Positions 19,201 through 27,412 of a stretch of 64,000 nucleotides of DNA are shown piece by piece. Within the stretch, counting starts at the first letter, position 1. Every line of letters starts with the position of its first letter. Below the pieces are notes generated by a model. It was not told the DNA's origin. It made no database searches and saw only the letters and a program-made list of their open reading frames with translations. The stretch lies in NCBI GenBank assembly GCA_025963635.1, contig JAOQAK010000056.1, forward strand, positions 87,824-151,823, in the 5' to 3' direction. The translations under genes were made by a program, and so were the position numbers. Source of the stretch: Ferruginibacter sp. GTDB taxonomy: Bacteria; Bacteroidota; Bacteroidia; Chitinophagales; Chitinophagaceae.

Positions 19201-19429
19201 GCTTCCATTGGCATTTGCCAGCGGTGCGGCAGCGGAGTCGCGTAAAACGATTGGCTGGACTGTTTTTGGAGGGATGTTATCGGCAACGGCGCTGGCGATA
19301 TTTGTGGTACCGGTGCTTTTTGTATTTATTACCAAGCTATCCTACACTAAAAGATTAAAGCAGTTGAAAAAGGAAATGCAAAACCAGGCCGATGTAGATC
19401 AGTCAATTATTGAAGGAAATGTTGGATAA
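16232..19429 (+). CDS. RND multidrug efflux permease, HAE1 (AcrB-like) type
   Basis: 1065 residues, the size of AcrB homologues. Twelve membrane segments: one at the N terminus, groups around 340-560 and 870-1045, with two large periplasmic loops between. Asp409-Asp410 in GIVVDDAIVVVEAV matches the proton-relay pair of AcrB, which indicates the drug/proton HAE1 branch rather than heavy-metal HME pumps. The FxGxxGRxxxQ-like segment PGIVGRLYQQFAITI is also present. Proton-driven export of hydrophobic compounds; the substrate cannot be told. Last gene of the operon. Confidence 0.96.
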   Translation: MVADTFIKRPVTAIVISIVIVLVGLISLSILPVAQYPDITPPTVTISGNFTGADAQTVEQTTTTAIETQVNGTPGMTYMSSNSTASGQSSINVNFEIGTDINIAALDVQNRVSVAQPSLPDVVKRLGLLVRKRNPSIMVALALYSPNGTHDATFLGNYANIYLKDALQRVKGVGDIVSRADDFGMRIWLNPEKLANLGMTTTDITAALTEQNLQVAAGTVGNNPQPVAQAFEYSVLTNSRINTREQFENIIVKTIPATGTLVYLKDVARVELGKFDYGSNAYASGKPAAFVLIYQAPGANALDTYEGITKALTELKKTFPKDVDYTIPLETVSVVKSSIKEVLTTLVEALLLVVLVVFLFLQSWRATLICILAIPVSLIGTFIFFIPFGFTINTLTLFAFVLAIGIVVDDAIVVVEAVQHYIDHAKLSAKEATKMAMKDISAPVIAIALILAAVFVPVGFVPGIVGRLYQQFAITIAVSVLISAFVALSLTPALCSMMLKPSKTETDKRNVLDKFFASFNNWFGKLTSSYTRGVGKWIRATPIVLVMLVCLFVGLFFLFKNKPSGFIPSEDEGRLYVTYEMAEAASTTRSKEILLTIMKRVESIPGVRLVGGLAGLNIISFSNKSNVGTMFVNLLPWDDRKSKEMQLKNILAEVQKRTADIKEARILAIAPPAIPGLGATAGFTFELQQTTSTDSIQQFEVVARKFLAELNKRPEIGMAYTFFTTRTPGYQADVDKEKAKQLGVAVSDVYSTMSTLLGSSYINDFNLYGRNFRVVAQGDTSFRSSIAEVGKYYVRNNQGGMIPLSSLLTTKIVENPTLISHYNIYRSIEINGSPKPGVSSGQAIEALRQVAAQTLPSGYGYEFSGLSREEIKAGDSTITIFSVSIIFVFLFLAALYESWSVPFSVLFAVPIGAFGSILTLTFLPNLTNNVYAQIGLITLIGLAAKNAILIVEFAKERVDRGVEIIPATLQAVQLRLRPIIMTSMAFILGVLPLAFASGAAAESRKTIGWTVFGGMLSATALAIFVVPVLFVFITKLSYTKRLKQLKKEMQNQADVDQSIIEGNVG

Positions 19430-19503
19430 GTATACACCTAAATACATGAGCCAGGATTATCGATAGTCTTATATTATTTATCGCTGGTAGGAAAGAGTAA
19501 CTG

Positions 19504-20028
19504 TCAATTCTGAATTGGACCGTTTTTCGCTACGGCTGCCGTAACCAGCAACTGACCAACGTGACGCATGGTGTGTTCGGCAGCGTGAAATAAAAGTCCG
19601 ATCACCGTCGAAGGTAGTCCGGCTCTTCCGACCCCGCGATAATCTGTGAGGGTATGTTCATTGGTTATTTTCAGTTGCTCTATAGCTTTAGCCACCTGTT
19701 TATCAAACCTAATGACTAGCTCATTGGTGACAATTCCGTGTTCAGCATTTTTTCCTTCGGCAGCTAATTGATCAAATTGTAGCTGGCTGAGTTGCTCATT
19801 TCTTGCGTAAGCAAACACCCTGTCGAGCACCCCGCTCAGGTGTTGCAAATGAAAGCCCGCGGAAGCCATCCCTGCAGGCCGTTCCCAAAGCAAGGTCGAC
19901 GGAAAGTCTATCATGATTTCAGCTACTTCTTCCCGGGCCTGCAATAATGCATGTGCTACAGGTTGTAAAAGGGGAGGTATTCCAGGTACGGGGCCTCTTT
20001 GCCAGACTTCAGTTTTTTGTGTTGCCAT
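19504..20028 (-). CDS. DinB-like four-helix-bundle protein
   Basis: 174 residues, cytoplasmic. It has the DinB/YfiT signature of dispersed histidines: GFHLQHLSGVLDRVFAY in the first half and LFHAAEHTMRHVGQLLVTAAV near the C terminus, which would form the metal site. Some members are thiol-dependent S-transferases (bacillithiol, mycothiol), others have no known function; nothing here narrows it. It faces the RND operon convergently and shows no operon partner. Confidence 0.82.
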   Translation of the reverse strand: MATQKTEVWQRGPVPGIPPLLQPVAHALLQAREEVAEIMIDFPSTLLWERPAGMASAGFHLQHLSGVLDRVFAYARNEQLSQLQFDQLAAEGKNAEHGIVTNELVIRFDKQVAKAIEQLKITNEHTLTDYRGVGRAGLPSTVIGLLFHAAEHTMRHVGQLLVTAAVAKNGPIQN

Positions 20029-20318
20029 ATGCTATGTTGTATAATAAAAATACACTTAGTTTTTAAACCGAAGGACATACAACCCTTCAACGGCTTATTC
20101 CCACCGTGCTGTACAGGCGCGGGAACAAAGGCATATACATTGAGGGGCAAAATGTAAAAAGATCGGACGGGTCATTTTTTGATGATAGATACAATAAATA
20201 TTTTCATCAATTTCAATTCGACTAAATGAGCGAGCCTTTGTCTAAAAGCCTGAAAGGCTTGAATGTGAATAGCCGTGGGTGAAACCCACAAGTGTTCGAA
20301 ACCTGAGTTTTAATAAAT
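20029..20318. other. 290-base gap with palindromic repeat
   Basis: Includes two adjacent short hairpins of the AAGCC-TGAA-GGCTT and GTGGGT-GAA-ACCCAC kind at 20246-20289. Similar repeat wording occurs at 22281-22350. This is the left flank of the transposase remnant; no clear IS terminal inverted repeat was identified. Confidence 0.5.
20246..20289 (+). repeat. Palindromic intergenic repeat beside the IS remnant
   Basis: Two small hairpins in series (AAGCC...GGCTT, then GTGGGT...ACCCAC) separated by TGAATGTGAATAGCC. The GTGGGTGAAACCCAC motif is a widespread dispersed repeat type in Bacteroidota; a worn relative (AGGTGAAACCCATGGGTAAG) lies at 22292-22312. Confidence 0.6.
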
Positions 20319-20750
20319 TTGAGTATGAAAGTAAATGACTTACTCAAACTAATTCCATCCCAAACTTTCAGGGATCTGCCTATCGAAACTAAAGTTGACA
20401 CCCAAGTGAAGAAATTATCAGGCGAAGTGATATTCAAGCTGATACTTTTTTCTATGCTTAACAGCGATAAACTGAGTTTGCGGATAATGGAAACTTTTCT
20501 GCAATCCGCACATTTCAAGTCGTTAAGCGGTTGTGACATATTGGATAGCAGGTACAATTCCATATGTGACCGTATCTGTACCATCAATGCTGAATGTTTT
20601 GAAAAACTTTATGCAACCATATTTTCCATTTATAACAAGGAACTCAAGGAAGAACAAGCGCTTTCAAAAACAGACAGTACTTATATTGCCCTTGCAGCCA
20701 AGCTGTTTGGTAAGGGAATGAGAACCGGCGATGTTACGGGCGCCAAAATC
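20319..20750 (+). pseudogene. IS4-family transposase, N-terminal fragment
   Basis: About 144 genuine residues: an N-terminal helical domain (MSMKVNDLLKLIPSQTFRDL) followed by the start of the catalytic region (SKTDSTYIALAAKLFGKGM). Full-length relatives are about 380-420 residues with a DDE core, so more than half is missing. The open frame continues to 20783, but after about 20745-20750 it reads into the antisense of another broken gene, so the last dozen residues are not transposase. Not functional. A recombinational deletion between the IS and its neighbour is the simplest cause. Confidence 0.78.
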
Positions 20751-20906
20751 CATGCGGGGGATCAGTACTCCTTTTGTGGTTGATTTTACATCCAGCAAAG
20801 CAGAGTTGTCCGCTGGTGCCTTGTCATTGTTGATTCCAATGCCCTGGGCCGATATCACCGAAACGGTGAGTAGTAACACTGATAAAATAAGTAAGCATTT
20901 TGTCAT
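20751..20906 (-). pseudogene. Secreted tail-fibre/LLDVKST-type protein, N-terminal fragment
   Basis: The ATG at 20906 gives a signal peptide (MTKCLLILSVLLLTVSVISA) followed by QGIGINNDKAPADNSALL and DVKSTTKGVLIPRM. This N terminus is typical of Bacteroidota surface proteins that carry long repeats and often a C-terminal chaperone-like or collagen-like region. The homology stops exactly at the Met codon at 20751-20753, where the transposase fragment begins on the other strand. Only about 52 residues survive, so the gene is broken. Confidence 0.75.
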
Positions 20907-21263
20907 TTGATAAGGGTTAGTCAACCACGTTTGCCATGATTGCTATCCAATAATGAAACTATTGATAATTAATCCGTGGCATGCTTCTATACACCGATTG
21001 CCGACGTATGTAGCGTGCCGAAAAATCAGTTATTATCACTCACACCCATACACGAAGAACGTGAAATACATTCGGTGATTCGCGGTACAGATGACTGTTT
21101 AGTAGCAGCAGGTAATTCCGGTAGTACGATTACTCGTCAGCAGTTATTACGAAATGAATGAAAATCAATTCGTTTTTTTGAAGATATGCGGAAGGAACTT
21201 AAAAATCGCGGGGCTCGTGAGGACACGAACTAACCCTTCGATTGGCTTTTGACTGCACCCAGC
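20907..21263. other. Gap of 357 bases, nothing convincing
   Basis: A 61-codon frame opening with GTG at 20976 has no recognisable domain. I found no terminator or promoter that I would defend. It may be decayed flank of the deleted region. Confidence 0.4.
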
Positions 21264-22184
21264 TTATTGCTTCACCAATATTTTAAAGGAAATGTCATCA
21301 AAGTTTACAATGTGCGGGTAGCCCGGCGAGGCAGCGGTGCCAGTAAGAAAAAATTTGCCACCGGTCATGTTCTCTTTTTCTATCGTGGAGATATCTATAA
21401 GGCGGTCATTCAAATACTGTGCAAAAATATTTCCTCTACGCATAAGTGTCATTTTATTAAACTTCTTTTTTACAGATACATTAGCATTTTCAAAAAGCCC
21501 ATTGGCGGAGTTCACCATATAATCCAAATCCTTCCCGGAGGAAGGCGTAATGATAATTCCACACCAGGATGTCACGCTCTGTTCCACAATGTCAAAGCTT
21601 ACATCCAGTTGCCAGTCGTCCTGAGCAGAATATGTAAAGTTCGCTGGGAAAGGAACCTTATACTCGTAATAATTCACCTGTGGCACTTTTACCTGGTAAA
21701 CACCCTCCTTTATAACTGCCTGGAAAGTTTCGGGCCACTTGTGGGTGCCTTCACTAGAGCCAAATTGTTCTTCCAAATGGGTTATGGCAGCAAGGCCCGT
21801 AGTTTTATTTTCTTTTGCAAACTTATCAAACTTGTCTGCTGCTTCCTTCCTCCATTTTTTTATGTTCGCCAAATCTTCCTTCGCCTTTTTTTTCAAAAAT
21901 TCCACGGCTTCCTTCTGCTCCTGGCTCAATTTGCCTTTGCTATAGTAGGTAACCGAAGGGGAATTTGTAGAGCTAGTGGATGCCGGGGAAGAATTATTCG
22001 TAGCTGGTGCGGGTGTCAACGAAGTAGTGGCCGGCGCCGGAGTTGTATATGTTTTGGTTACCACCGGTGCCACGTAGGCGCCACCAGCAGTATTATTGCT
22101 TCCCTGGGAGGTGGTAGTGGTGGTAGTTTGCGCTGCTAAAACACATGGAAGGGCAAGGATCAAAAAAGATAAGCTAAGCCTCAT
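21264..22184 (-). CDS. Unknown secreted protein with lectin-like C-terminal domain
   Basis: 306 residues. Signal peptide MRLSLSFLILALPCVLAAQ, then a low-complexity Thr/Ser/Ala/Pro linker to about residue 75. A charged helical stretch (KLSQEQKEAVEFLKKKAK to about 125) follows, then a beta-rich region to the end with DDWQLDVSFDI, WCGIIITPSSGKDLDYM and NFDDISFKILVK. The last part looks like a concanavalin/LamG-like sandwich (as in DUF1080 or 3-keto-disaccharide hydrolase folds), but no catalytic residues can be assigned. The opposite strand holds a 296-codon frame, which I take as a shadow because the protein described here has the signal peptide. Alone between the SusD gene and the IS remnant. 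Confidence 0.8.
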   Translation of the reverse strand: MRLSLSFLILALPCVLAAQTTTTTTSQGSNNTAGGAYVAPVVTKTYTTPAPATTSLTPAPATNNSSPASTSSTNSPSVTYYSKGKLSQEQKEAVEFLKKKAKEDLANIKKWRKEAADKFDKFAKENKTTGLAAITHLEEQFGSSEGTHKWPETFQAVIKEGVYQVKVPQVNYYEYKVPFPANFTYSAQDDWQLDVSFDIVEQSVTSWCGIIITPSSGKDLDYMVNSANGLFENANVSVKKKFNKMTLMRRGNIFAQYLNDRLIDISTIEKENMTGGKFFLTGTAASPGYPHIVNFDDISFKILVKQ

Positions 22185-22520
22185 GAATATCTGTTTGAAG
22201 TGGATAAAAAATTAAAGCTCGGTTAAATAAATGATATATGAGGAACTATCTGCAAATAGGAAGCTGAAGGAGGCTGTATACCGGTCGGGAATAGGTGAAA
22301 CCCATGGGTAAGGAGTTCGCTGCCGGCAACCCGGTAAGGGTTGAATAAATCGCTACGATATATTTAGTGATCTTAATTCTATAGTTGATTTTAACTATCG
22401 AACGGAAAAGATGCCATGAAAAAATACAGTACAAGGGAGTGACACAACGATGTTGCCATAAAAACTGCTGCTGGTCAACAAAATATTAAAGCGTCGGTTG
22501 ACTAATAGCGATATAAATTT
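22185..22520. other. 336-base gap with two repeat types
   Basis: Holds a palindromic repeat (about 22281-22350) and the dispersed GTACAAG element (22402-22478). The promoter of the minus-strand secreted-protein gene should be near 22200-22260; a TTTG with a TATCATTT about 16 bases further along the minus strand is a weak candidate. Confidence 0.55.
22402..22478 (+). repeat. Dispersed GTACAAG element, long copy
   Basis: The core GTACAAGGGAGTGACACAAC then GATGTTG spans 22429-22455. A longer block from ACGGAAAAGATGCCATGAAA (22402 on) to CTGCTGCTGGTCAA matches the reverse complement of 41432-41510 over about 75 bases at roughly 80 percent identity, by eye. No open frame is conserved between copies, so it is not a coding remnant in any obvious way. 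Confidence 0.85.
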
Positions 22521-23891
22521 TCAATATCCCTCATTCTGCGGCAGAGAATTGCCCAGGTCAATTTCTCTTTGCGGAATAGGCAATATCAATCGCGGATCGT
22601 TGTACGCATGCCCATCTACTGTAAGTTTTAATCGCTTCACTGTGTAGAACCTTTCTCCTTCAAATGCCAGTTCTAAAAACCGCTCTTTCACAATCACATT
22701 GGCGCTGTTTATGCTTCCCAATGAGCTTAGTCCCGCCCTGTTCCTAATGATGTTCACATCTTCAAGCGGTGTATTAGGCCCGATAGGTGCACCGCCTTTG
22801 CGGAAATTGGCTTCTGCTCTTGTCGGGTACATTTCTGCCAGTCTTACCACGGGTATGGCCTTATACAGGTCTCTCCATTTCGATGTGAGTATGCCCGGCG
22901 AGCCGGAGATACTGCTGCCATCATAAAAAAAATCTTTCCGCTCGTCTCCTGCTTCATATTTGGCGATATGCGCAGGAGTAATTTGTATTTCACCCCGCCC
23001 AATCGGATCGCCGGAATAAAATGCTGTAATACCGAAATCGGTGGTACCTGAATTGCTCTGACTGGTTTGCTGAATGGCAAAAATATCTTCTGAAGAACTC
23101 ACTGAGTTATTGAATGCTTTGTCAAAAGAGGAGGTGAGTGAATAAAAATTAGACTCAATCACGTCATTGGCCGCAGTGGCTGCGCCAGTATAATTTGCCT
23201 GTGCCAGGTATACTCTTGAAAGAATGGCTTCGGCAGCATATTTCGTTGCCCTAAAATTATCGGCTTCTTCAGGCAATTTATTTACAGCTTCCGTAAGATC
23301 CGCCAATATCTGCGTGTACACTGCTTCTACGGATGCCCGGGGTAATTTATCCCGCGCAGGGTCGTATCCTGAAACCGGTTGCAATATCAACGGTACCCCC
23401 GGATTACTCTGCACATTGCCCGCGGAATATGGTTTGGCAAACAGGTTAACAAGCGTAAAATAAGTTAGTCCCCTTAAAAATTTCGCCTCACCTTCAATCA
23501 CCAATTTCTCATCACCGGTAATGACATCCAGCTTGCTCAAAACAATATTGGCAACATTGATGGTATGATAAGAGTTGGCCCATACCTGGTAAATAACAGC
23601 TGATTCCCTGGTCTGTGCCTTATTGGCAAGATCATCATAATCGGAAAAAGTTCCGGCCCAGGTGATGTCATTGTCACTGATCAGTAACTCGGTAAATGTA
23701 TTGTACTTTTCTCCAAAAGCATTCGCATTTTGTAAAGTGGAATACCCTCCGAACAACACTGCCTTTACATCATCGGCAGAAACTATTTGCGATGGTGTTA
23801 ATGTATTCTGTGGCGCCACATCCAGCTTTTTATTACAAGCCGGCATTATTGAAATAGCAATCACCAGCAAGCTAATTATCTTAAATTTCAT
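22521..23891 (-). CDS. RagB/SusD family nutrient-uptake outer-membrane lipoprotein
   Basis: 456 residues with lipobox MPAC (Cys19). SusD features: LDVAPQNTLTPSQI after the signal, the helical TPR scaffold with LRGLTYFTLVNLFAKPYS, and the C-terminal set VVRLAEMYPTRAEANFRKGG, RNRAGL, KERFLELAFEGERFYTVKRLK and ILPIPQREIDLG. It lies 92 bases downstream of the SusC gene and would cap that porin. No glycosidase gene is adjacent, so the ligand is open; peptides or glycans are both possible. Confidence 0.95.
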   Translation of the reverse strand: MKFKIISLLVIAISIMPACNKKLDVAPQNTLTPSQIVSADDVKAVLFGGYSTLQNANAFGEKYNTFTELLISDNDITWAGTFSDYDDLANKAQTRESAVIYQVWANSYHTINVANIVLSKLDVITGDEKLVIEGEAKFLRGLTYFTLVNLFAKPYSAGNVQSNPGVPLILQPVSGYDPARDKLPRASVEAVYTQILADLTEAVNKLPEEADNFRATKYAAEAILSRVYLAQANYTGAATAANDVIESNFYSLTSSFDKAFNNSVSSSEDIFAIQQTSQSNSGTTDFGITAFYSGDPIGRGEIQITPAHIAKYEAGDERKDFFYDGSSISGSPGILTSKWRDLYKAIPVVRLAEMYPTRAEANFRKGGAPIGPNTPLEDVNIIRNRAGLSSLGSINSANVIVKERFLELAFEGERFYTVKRLKLTVDGHAYNDPRLILPIPQREIDLGNSLPQNEGY

Positions 23892-23983
23892 ATACTTTTT
23901 TTTAGTGAATGAAAGTCTATTTTATTTTTTTGGATATTCACCAGTCGCCTTGCGATCACAAATCGGCAACCCGGTTTACACCA

Positions 23984-26900
23984 TCAGAACTTGATATTTA
24001 ATCCCAGTGAAAAAGTTTTAGGCTGTGGAATGGAGTAAAAATCAATGCCACCGGTAATATTGGCTACGCCGGAAATCTGGGTTCCCAATGAATTCACTTC
24101 CGGGTCGCTGATATATTTCGTTTTAGTCCATATATTGGCAGCAGCCACAAATAATCTTGCTGAATTGATATTCAATCTTGATGTTATCTCCGCAGGTAAA
24201 TTATATCCCAGCGATAATTGCCTGAGCCGGATATAAGATCCATCATATAGCCAGCGGGATGATTGCCGTTGACCTGTTTTGAAAAATACCCCGGCCCTGG
24301 GCACATTGGTGATATCACCCGGTTTTTGCCAGGCATTCAAGATATCTATCGTTTGGTTATCCAGTCCATTGCCAAAGCCCGATGACATAAATCTTCCCCC
24401 AAGGTTGAAAATTTCATTCCCCGATACAAAAGTGAAAAAGGCATTCAAATCAAACCCTTTGAAAGAAATCGTATTGTTGAATCCACCTGTAAAATCCGGG
24501 TTAGGATCACCCACCACGGTTCGTTTCGCAGCATTGTAATCGTTGGTAGATTTACCATCTTCGCCAAGGTAAAGCGCATCACCATTTGCAGGATCTACCC
24601 CTAAAAATTTCGGCATAAAAAATACACCGATGGGTTCGCCTTCTATAGCTCTTTGCGTAGTGCTTCCCTGTATTACCTGCCCTTTGATATCTTTTATTTT
24701 GTTCCTATTAAAAGAAATATTGAAAGAACTGCTCCATTTAAAATCCTTCTGATCAATGATCCTTCCATTCAATAAAATTTCGAGGCCTTTATTTTCAAGA
24801 CTGCCCAGGTTTTGAAGCACCTGGTTCAAAAAGTTGACATTGTCAAAATACCCATTGGTGGAAGGCACATTTACCGCCAGCAACAAGTCTTTCGTCTGTT
24901 TATTGTACACATCAATTTCGCCGCTGAAACGATTATTGAAAAGGCCAAATTCCAGTCCTATATCAGTTTGAGTGGTCTTTTCCCATTTCAATCGTGCATC
25001 ACCCAACTGGAACGGTATAAAGCCGGGCAAATTGGGATAATTGGAAACATTAAACAACTCAAGAAACTGGTGTTCGCCGATCTCGGCATTACCTGTAAGA
25101 CCCAGGCTGGCTCTCAATTTCAGGTAGTTGATCGTTTTTGAGTCTTTAATAAATGGTTCTTCAGATAATACCCAGCCAACGGAAGCTGCGGGAAAGTAAC
25201 CATACCGGTTTTCGGAACTGAACCTTGAAGATCCGTCCGCCCTTACGCTAAAGCCTAATAAATACTTGTCTTTAAAACTAAAATTCGACCGCATAAAATA
25301 GGAGAGGAAGTTGTAGCGGTTATTTACAGAATTGCCAAAAGTAACGGTAGTAGCGCCGGTTAAATTTTTCACTGCCGCAGAGGGATAGTTTTCCGCCTGC
25401 TCATTCGATTGACGAAGATCATTTTGTAAATAGCTCATGCCCAGCAGGGTGGTCAGTTTAAAATTGTCACCAATGCGGGGTGCATATGTAAAATAATTGT
25501 TGGTATTAAAAGTGATGTTTTGAGATGTAAAATATTGTCCCTTCCCGATATTGCTTCCATCCTGTGTTCTCTTATCAGCAAAGGTTTCTTCGGTCATATT
25601 CAATATATCTGTACCAAATTCCGAGCGGAAGGAGAGAGCCGGAAGAATAGAATAATTCGCGAAAACATTGCCGATGTTGCGGAAAGTGATTTGCCGGTCG
25701 CTATTGTATTTAGCATCAAACAGCGCATTCGGATATAAGGTATTTGCATTGATGTCGCCGGTGGCAGGATCGATCAATGGAGAGATCGGAACCTGCGCCA
25801 GCAACTGTCCCGGTGTGGAAAATGCATTGTCATTTGTAATGCGGTCCAGCTGCGAGCGGGTGATTGACATGTTGAGCCCAATGGATAATTTATCATTGAT
25901 GCTATGATCAAGGTTTAAGCGGCCTCCAAATCTTTTGAAACGGTTTACAATTACAATCGCTTCCTGGTCGTTGTAATAGCCGGAAGCGAAAAATCTTGTT
26001 TTATCATTTCCACCGCGGACAGACAGATCCAACTGGCGGGAGATGGCATTTTTCCGGAACTGTTCTTCCGTCCAGTCCGTATTCACCTTTGCATTTCTCC
26101 AATCGGTGCCGAGCGATAATGGATCCAAGAAATTATCCTCGTAATATTTTACAAAATTGTTTACTGCTTCCTGTTCTGTTGCCGCCGTAGTAGCGCCATC
26201 CGGACCAGCATTGTCGTGAATAAAATCGTAGCGCCCATTGGTGGCTGCAGCATTGCGCATTGCCTGTACATATTCGGTGGCATTTAAAAATTTACGTTTC
26301 ACCGTAGGATTTGAAAAGCCAAGGCTCGAATTCAATTCCACCACGCTTTTGCTATTGCGTGCCCCTTTCTTTGTGGTGATCAATACCACTCCATTGGCTG
26401 CTCTTGCACCATAAATCGCTGAAGAAGCAGCATCCTTCAAAATTTCAATCGATTCAATGTCATTGGGATTGAGATCGATTAACGGGTTAGTAGGTTCATT
26501 ATTGATATCAGATTGGCTTGCCGTAGTGAGTGGCACACCGTCGATAACATACAAAGGCTGGCTGCTTGCCGAGATTGATGAAGTGCCCCTTATACGAACT
26601 TTGATTCCCTGGCCAACTTTTCCGCTGCTGTTTTCAATGACCACTCCCGGTGCCTTGCCCTGTATGGCTGATTCAAAACTTTGCACGGGTTGATTTTCGA
26701 TCTCTTTGGCGCCTACTTTGCTGATGGAACCCGTTACCATTCTTTTCTGCGCCTGGCCATATCCTACCACTACTACTTCCTCGAGGTTTTTATCTGTCTT
26801 TTTCATTGCTACATTCATCGTATTCCCCTTAATGGCTTGTTCCACCTGAACATACCCAACTGATGAAATGATGAGTGATTTCACCGTAGCGGGCACATTG

Positions 26901-27082
26901 ATTGAAAATGCCCCCTCGCTATTGGTGATGACTGTTGTTTTAGTACCAGCCGCCTGGATGGTTGCACGCTCCAGCGGACGGCTGTCCTGGTCGGTAACAT
27001 GTCCTTTTACAGACTGGGTTTGGGCTTTCACTGCAATTGCACAGAAGGTAAAAAACATCAGGATCCATAATTTTTGTTTCAT
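23984..27082 (-). CDS. SusC/RagA family TonB-dependent outer-membrane transporter
   Basis: 1032 residues, the usual SusC length. Signal peptide ending VKAQ; carboxypeptidase-regulatory-like beta domain (about 22-100, VKGHVTDQDSRPLERATI); TonB-box region VVVGYGQAQKRMVTGSI; plug domain with KVRIRGTSSISASSQPLYVIDGVPL; then a 22-strand barrel ending in an aromatic-rich strand with terminal Phe (FSLGLNIKF). It imports ligands bound by the SusD partner with TonB energy. Paired tandem motifs upstream at 27176-27211 may be its control site. No sigma/anti-sigma or HTCS gene is next to it. Confidence 0.96.
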   Translation of the reverse strand: MKQKLWILMFFTFCAIAVKAQTQSVKGHVTDQDSRPLERATIQAAGTKTTVITNSEGAFSINVPATVKSLIISSVGYVQVEQAIKGNTMNVAMKKTDKNLEEVVVVGYGQAQKRMVTGSISKVGAKEIENQPVQSFESAIQGKAPGVVIENSSGKVGQGIKVRIRGTSSISASSQPLYVIDGVPLTTASQSDINNEPTNPLIDLNPNDIESIEILKDAASSAIYGARAANGVVLITTKKGARNSKSVVELNSSLGFSNPTVKRKFLNATEYVQAMRNAAATNGRYDFIHDNAGPDGATTAATEQEAVNNFVKYYEDNFLDPLSLGTDWRNAKVNTDWTEEQFRKNAISRQLDLSVRGGNDKTRFFASGYYNDQEAIVIVNRFKRFGGRLNLDHSINDKLSIGLNMSITRSQLDRITNDNAFSTPGQLLAQVPISPLIDPATGDINANTLYPNALFDAKYNSDRQITFRNIGNVFANYSILPALSFRSEFGTDILNMTEETFADKRTQDGSNIGKGQYFTSQNITFNTNNYFTYAPRIGDNFKLTTLLGMSYLQNDLRQSNEQAENYPSAAVKNLTGATTVTFGNSVNNRYNFLSYFMRSNFSFKDKYLLGFSVRADGSSRFSSENRYGYFPAASVGWVLSEEPFIKDSKTINYLKLRASLGLTGNAEIGEHQFLELFNVSNYPNLPGFIPFQLGDARLKWEKTTQTDIGLEFGLFNNRFSGEIDVYNKQTKDLLLAVNVPSTNGYFDNVNFLNQVLQNLGSLENKGLEILLNGRIIDQKDFKWSSSFNISFNRNKIKDIKGQVIQGSTTQRAIEGEPIGVFFMPKFLGVDPANGDALYLGEDGKSTNDYNAAKRTVVGDPNPDFTGGFNNTISFKGFDLNAFFTFVSGNEIFNLGGRFMSSGFGNGLDNQTIDILNAWQKPGDITNVPRAGVFFKTGQRQSSRWLYDGSYIRLRQLSLGYNLPAEITSRLNINSARLFVAAANIWTKTKYISDPEVNSLGTQISGVANITGGIDFYSIPQPKTFSLGLNIKF

Positions 27083-27412
27083 AAGCTTTATTTAAATTTT
27101 ATAAACATGGCGGCTTATCCCGGTTAATTTTACTGGACAACAATCTCCATGCTTTTTGAAAATTTAGAGGGCTGTTATTGGATGAATTATTATAATTATT
27201 GGATGAATTATGAATTTTTACACTTTAATTAGATTGGAAATAAAAAGTCCGGAGGGGATGATTTGTTGAAGGAATGTATTATTTGAGAAAAGATAGTAAT
27301 TGCGGAATTGAAGGTATCAATTCAACGCATAGTTAGCATGGAGACACTTGGGTATACGCTCCTGCGGTAAAAGGGTAAAAATGGGGTTTTGAGATAAAAA
27401 TACGTCTTGCAA
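27083..27412. other. 330-base gap upstream of susC
   Basis: Carries the direct repeats at 27176-27211. No open frame and no intrinsic terminator recognised for the hydroxylase gene that ends at 27413 on the same strand. Confidence 0.55.
27176..27211 (-). promoter_or_regulatory. Two direct repeats, 21-bp period, upstream of susC
   Basis: TATTGGATGAATTAT occurs at 27176-27190 and exactly again at 27197-27211. The 21-base period is two helical turns, the arrangement used by dimeric activators such as response regulators and AraC-type proteins. It ends 94 bases before the susC start. Regulatory role is inferred from spacing and position only. Confidence 0.5.

Noticed and set aside
19478..19491. 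ATTTATCGCTGGTA shared with 63945-63958
   Set aside because: The match is too short and has no shared flank; chance in A+T-rich gaps cannot be excluded.
20976..21161. 61-codon frame on the plus strand between the IS remnant and the secreted-protein gene
   Set aside because: GTG start, no known motif, no promoter or coding bias evident.
21249..22139. 296-codon open frame on the plus strand
   Set aside because: It is antisense to the secreted-protein gene, has an improbable Cys/Arg/Phe-rich composition, and the minus-strand frame has a proper signal peptide.
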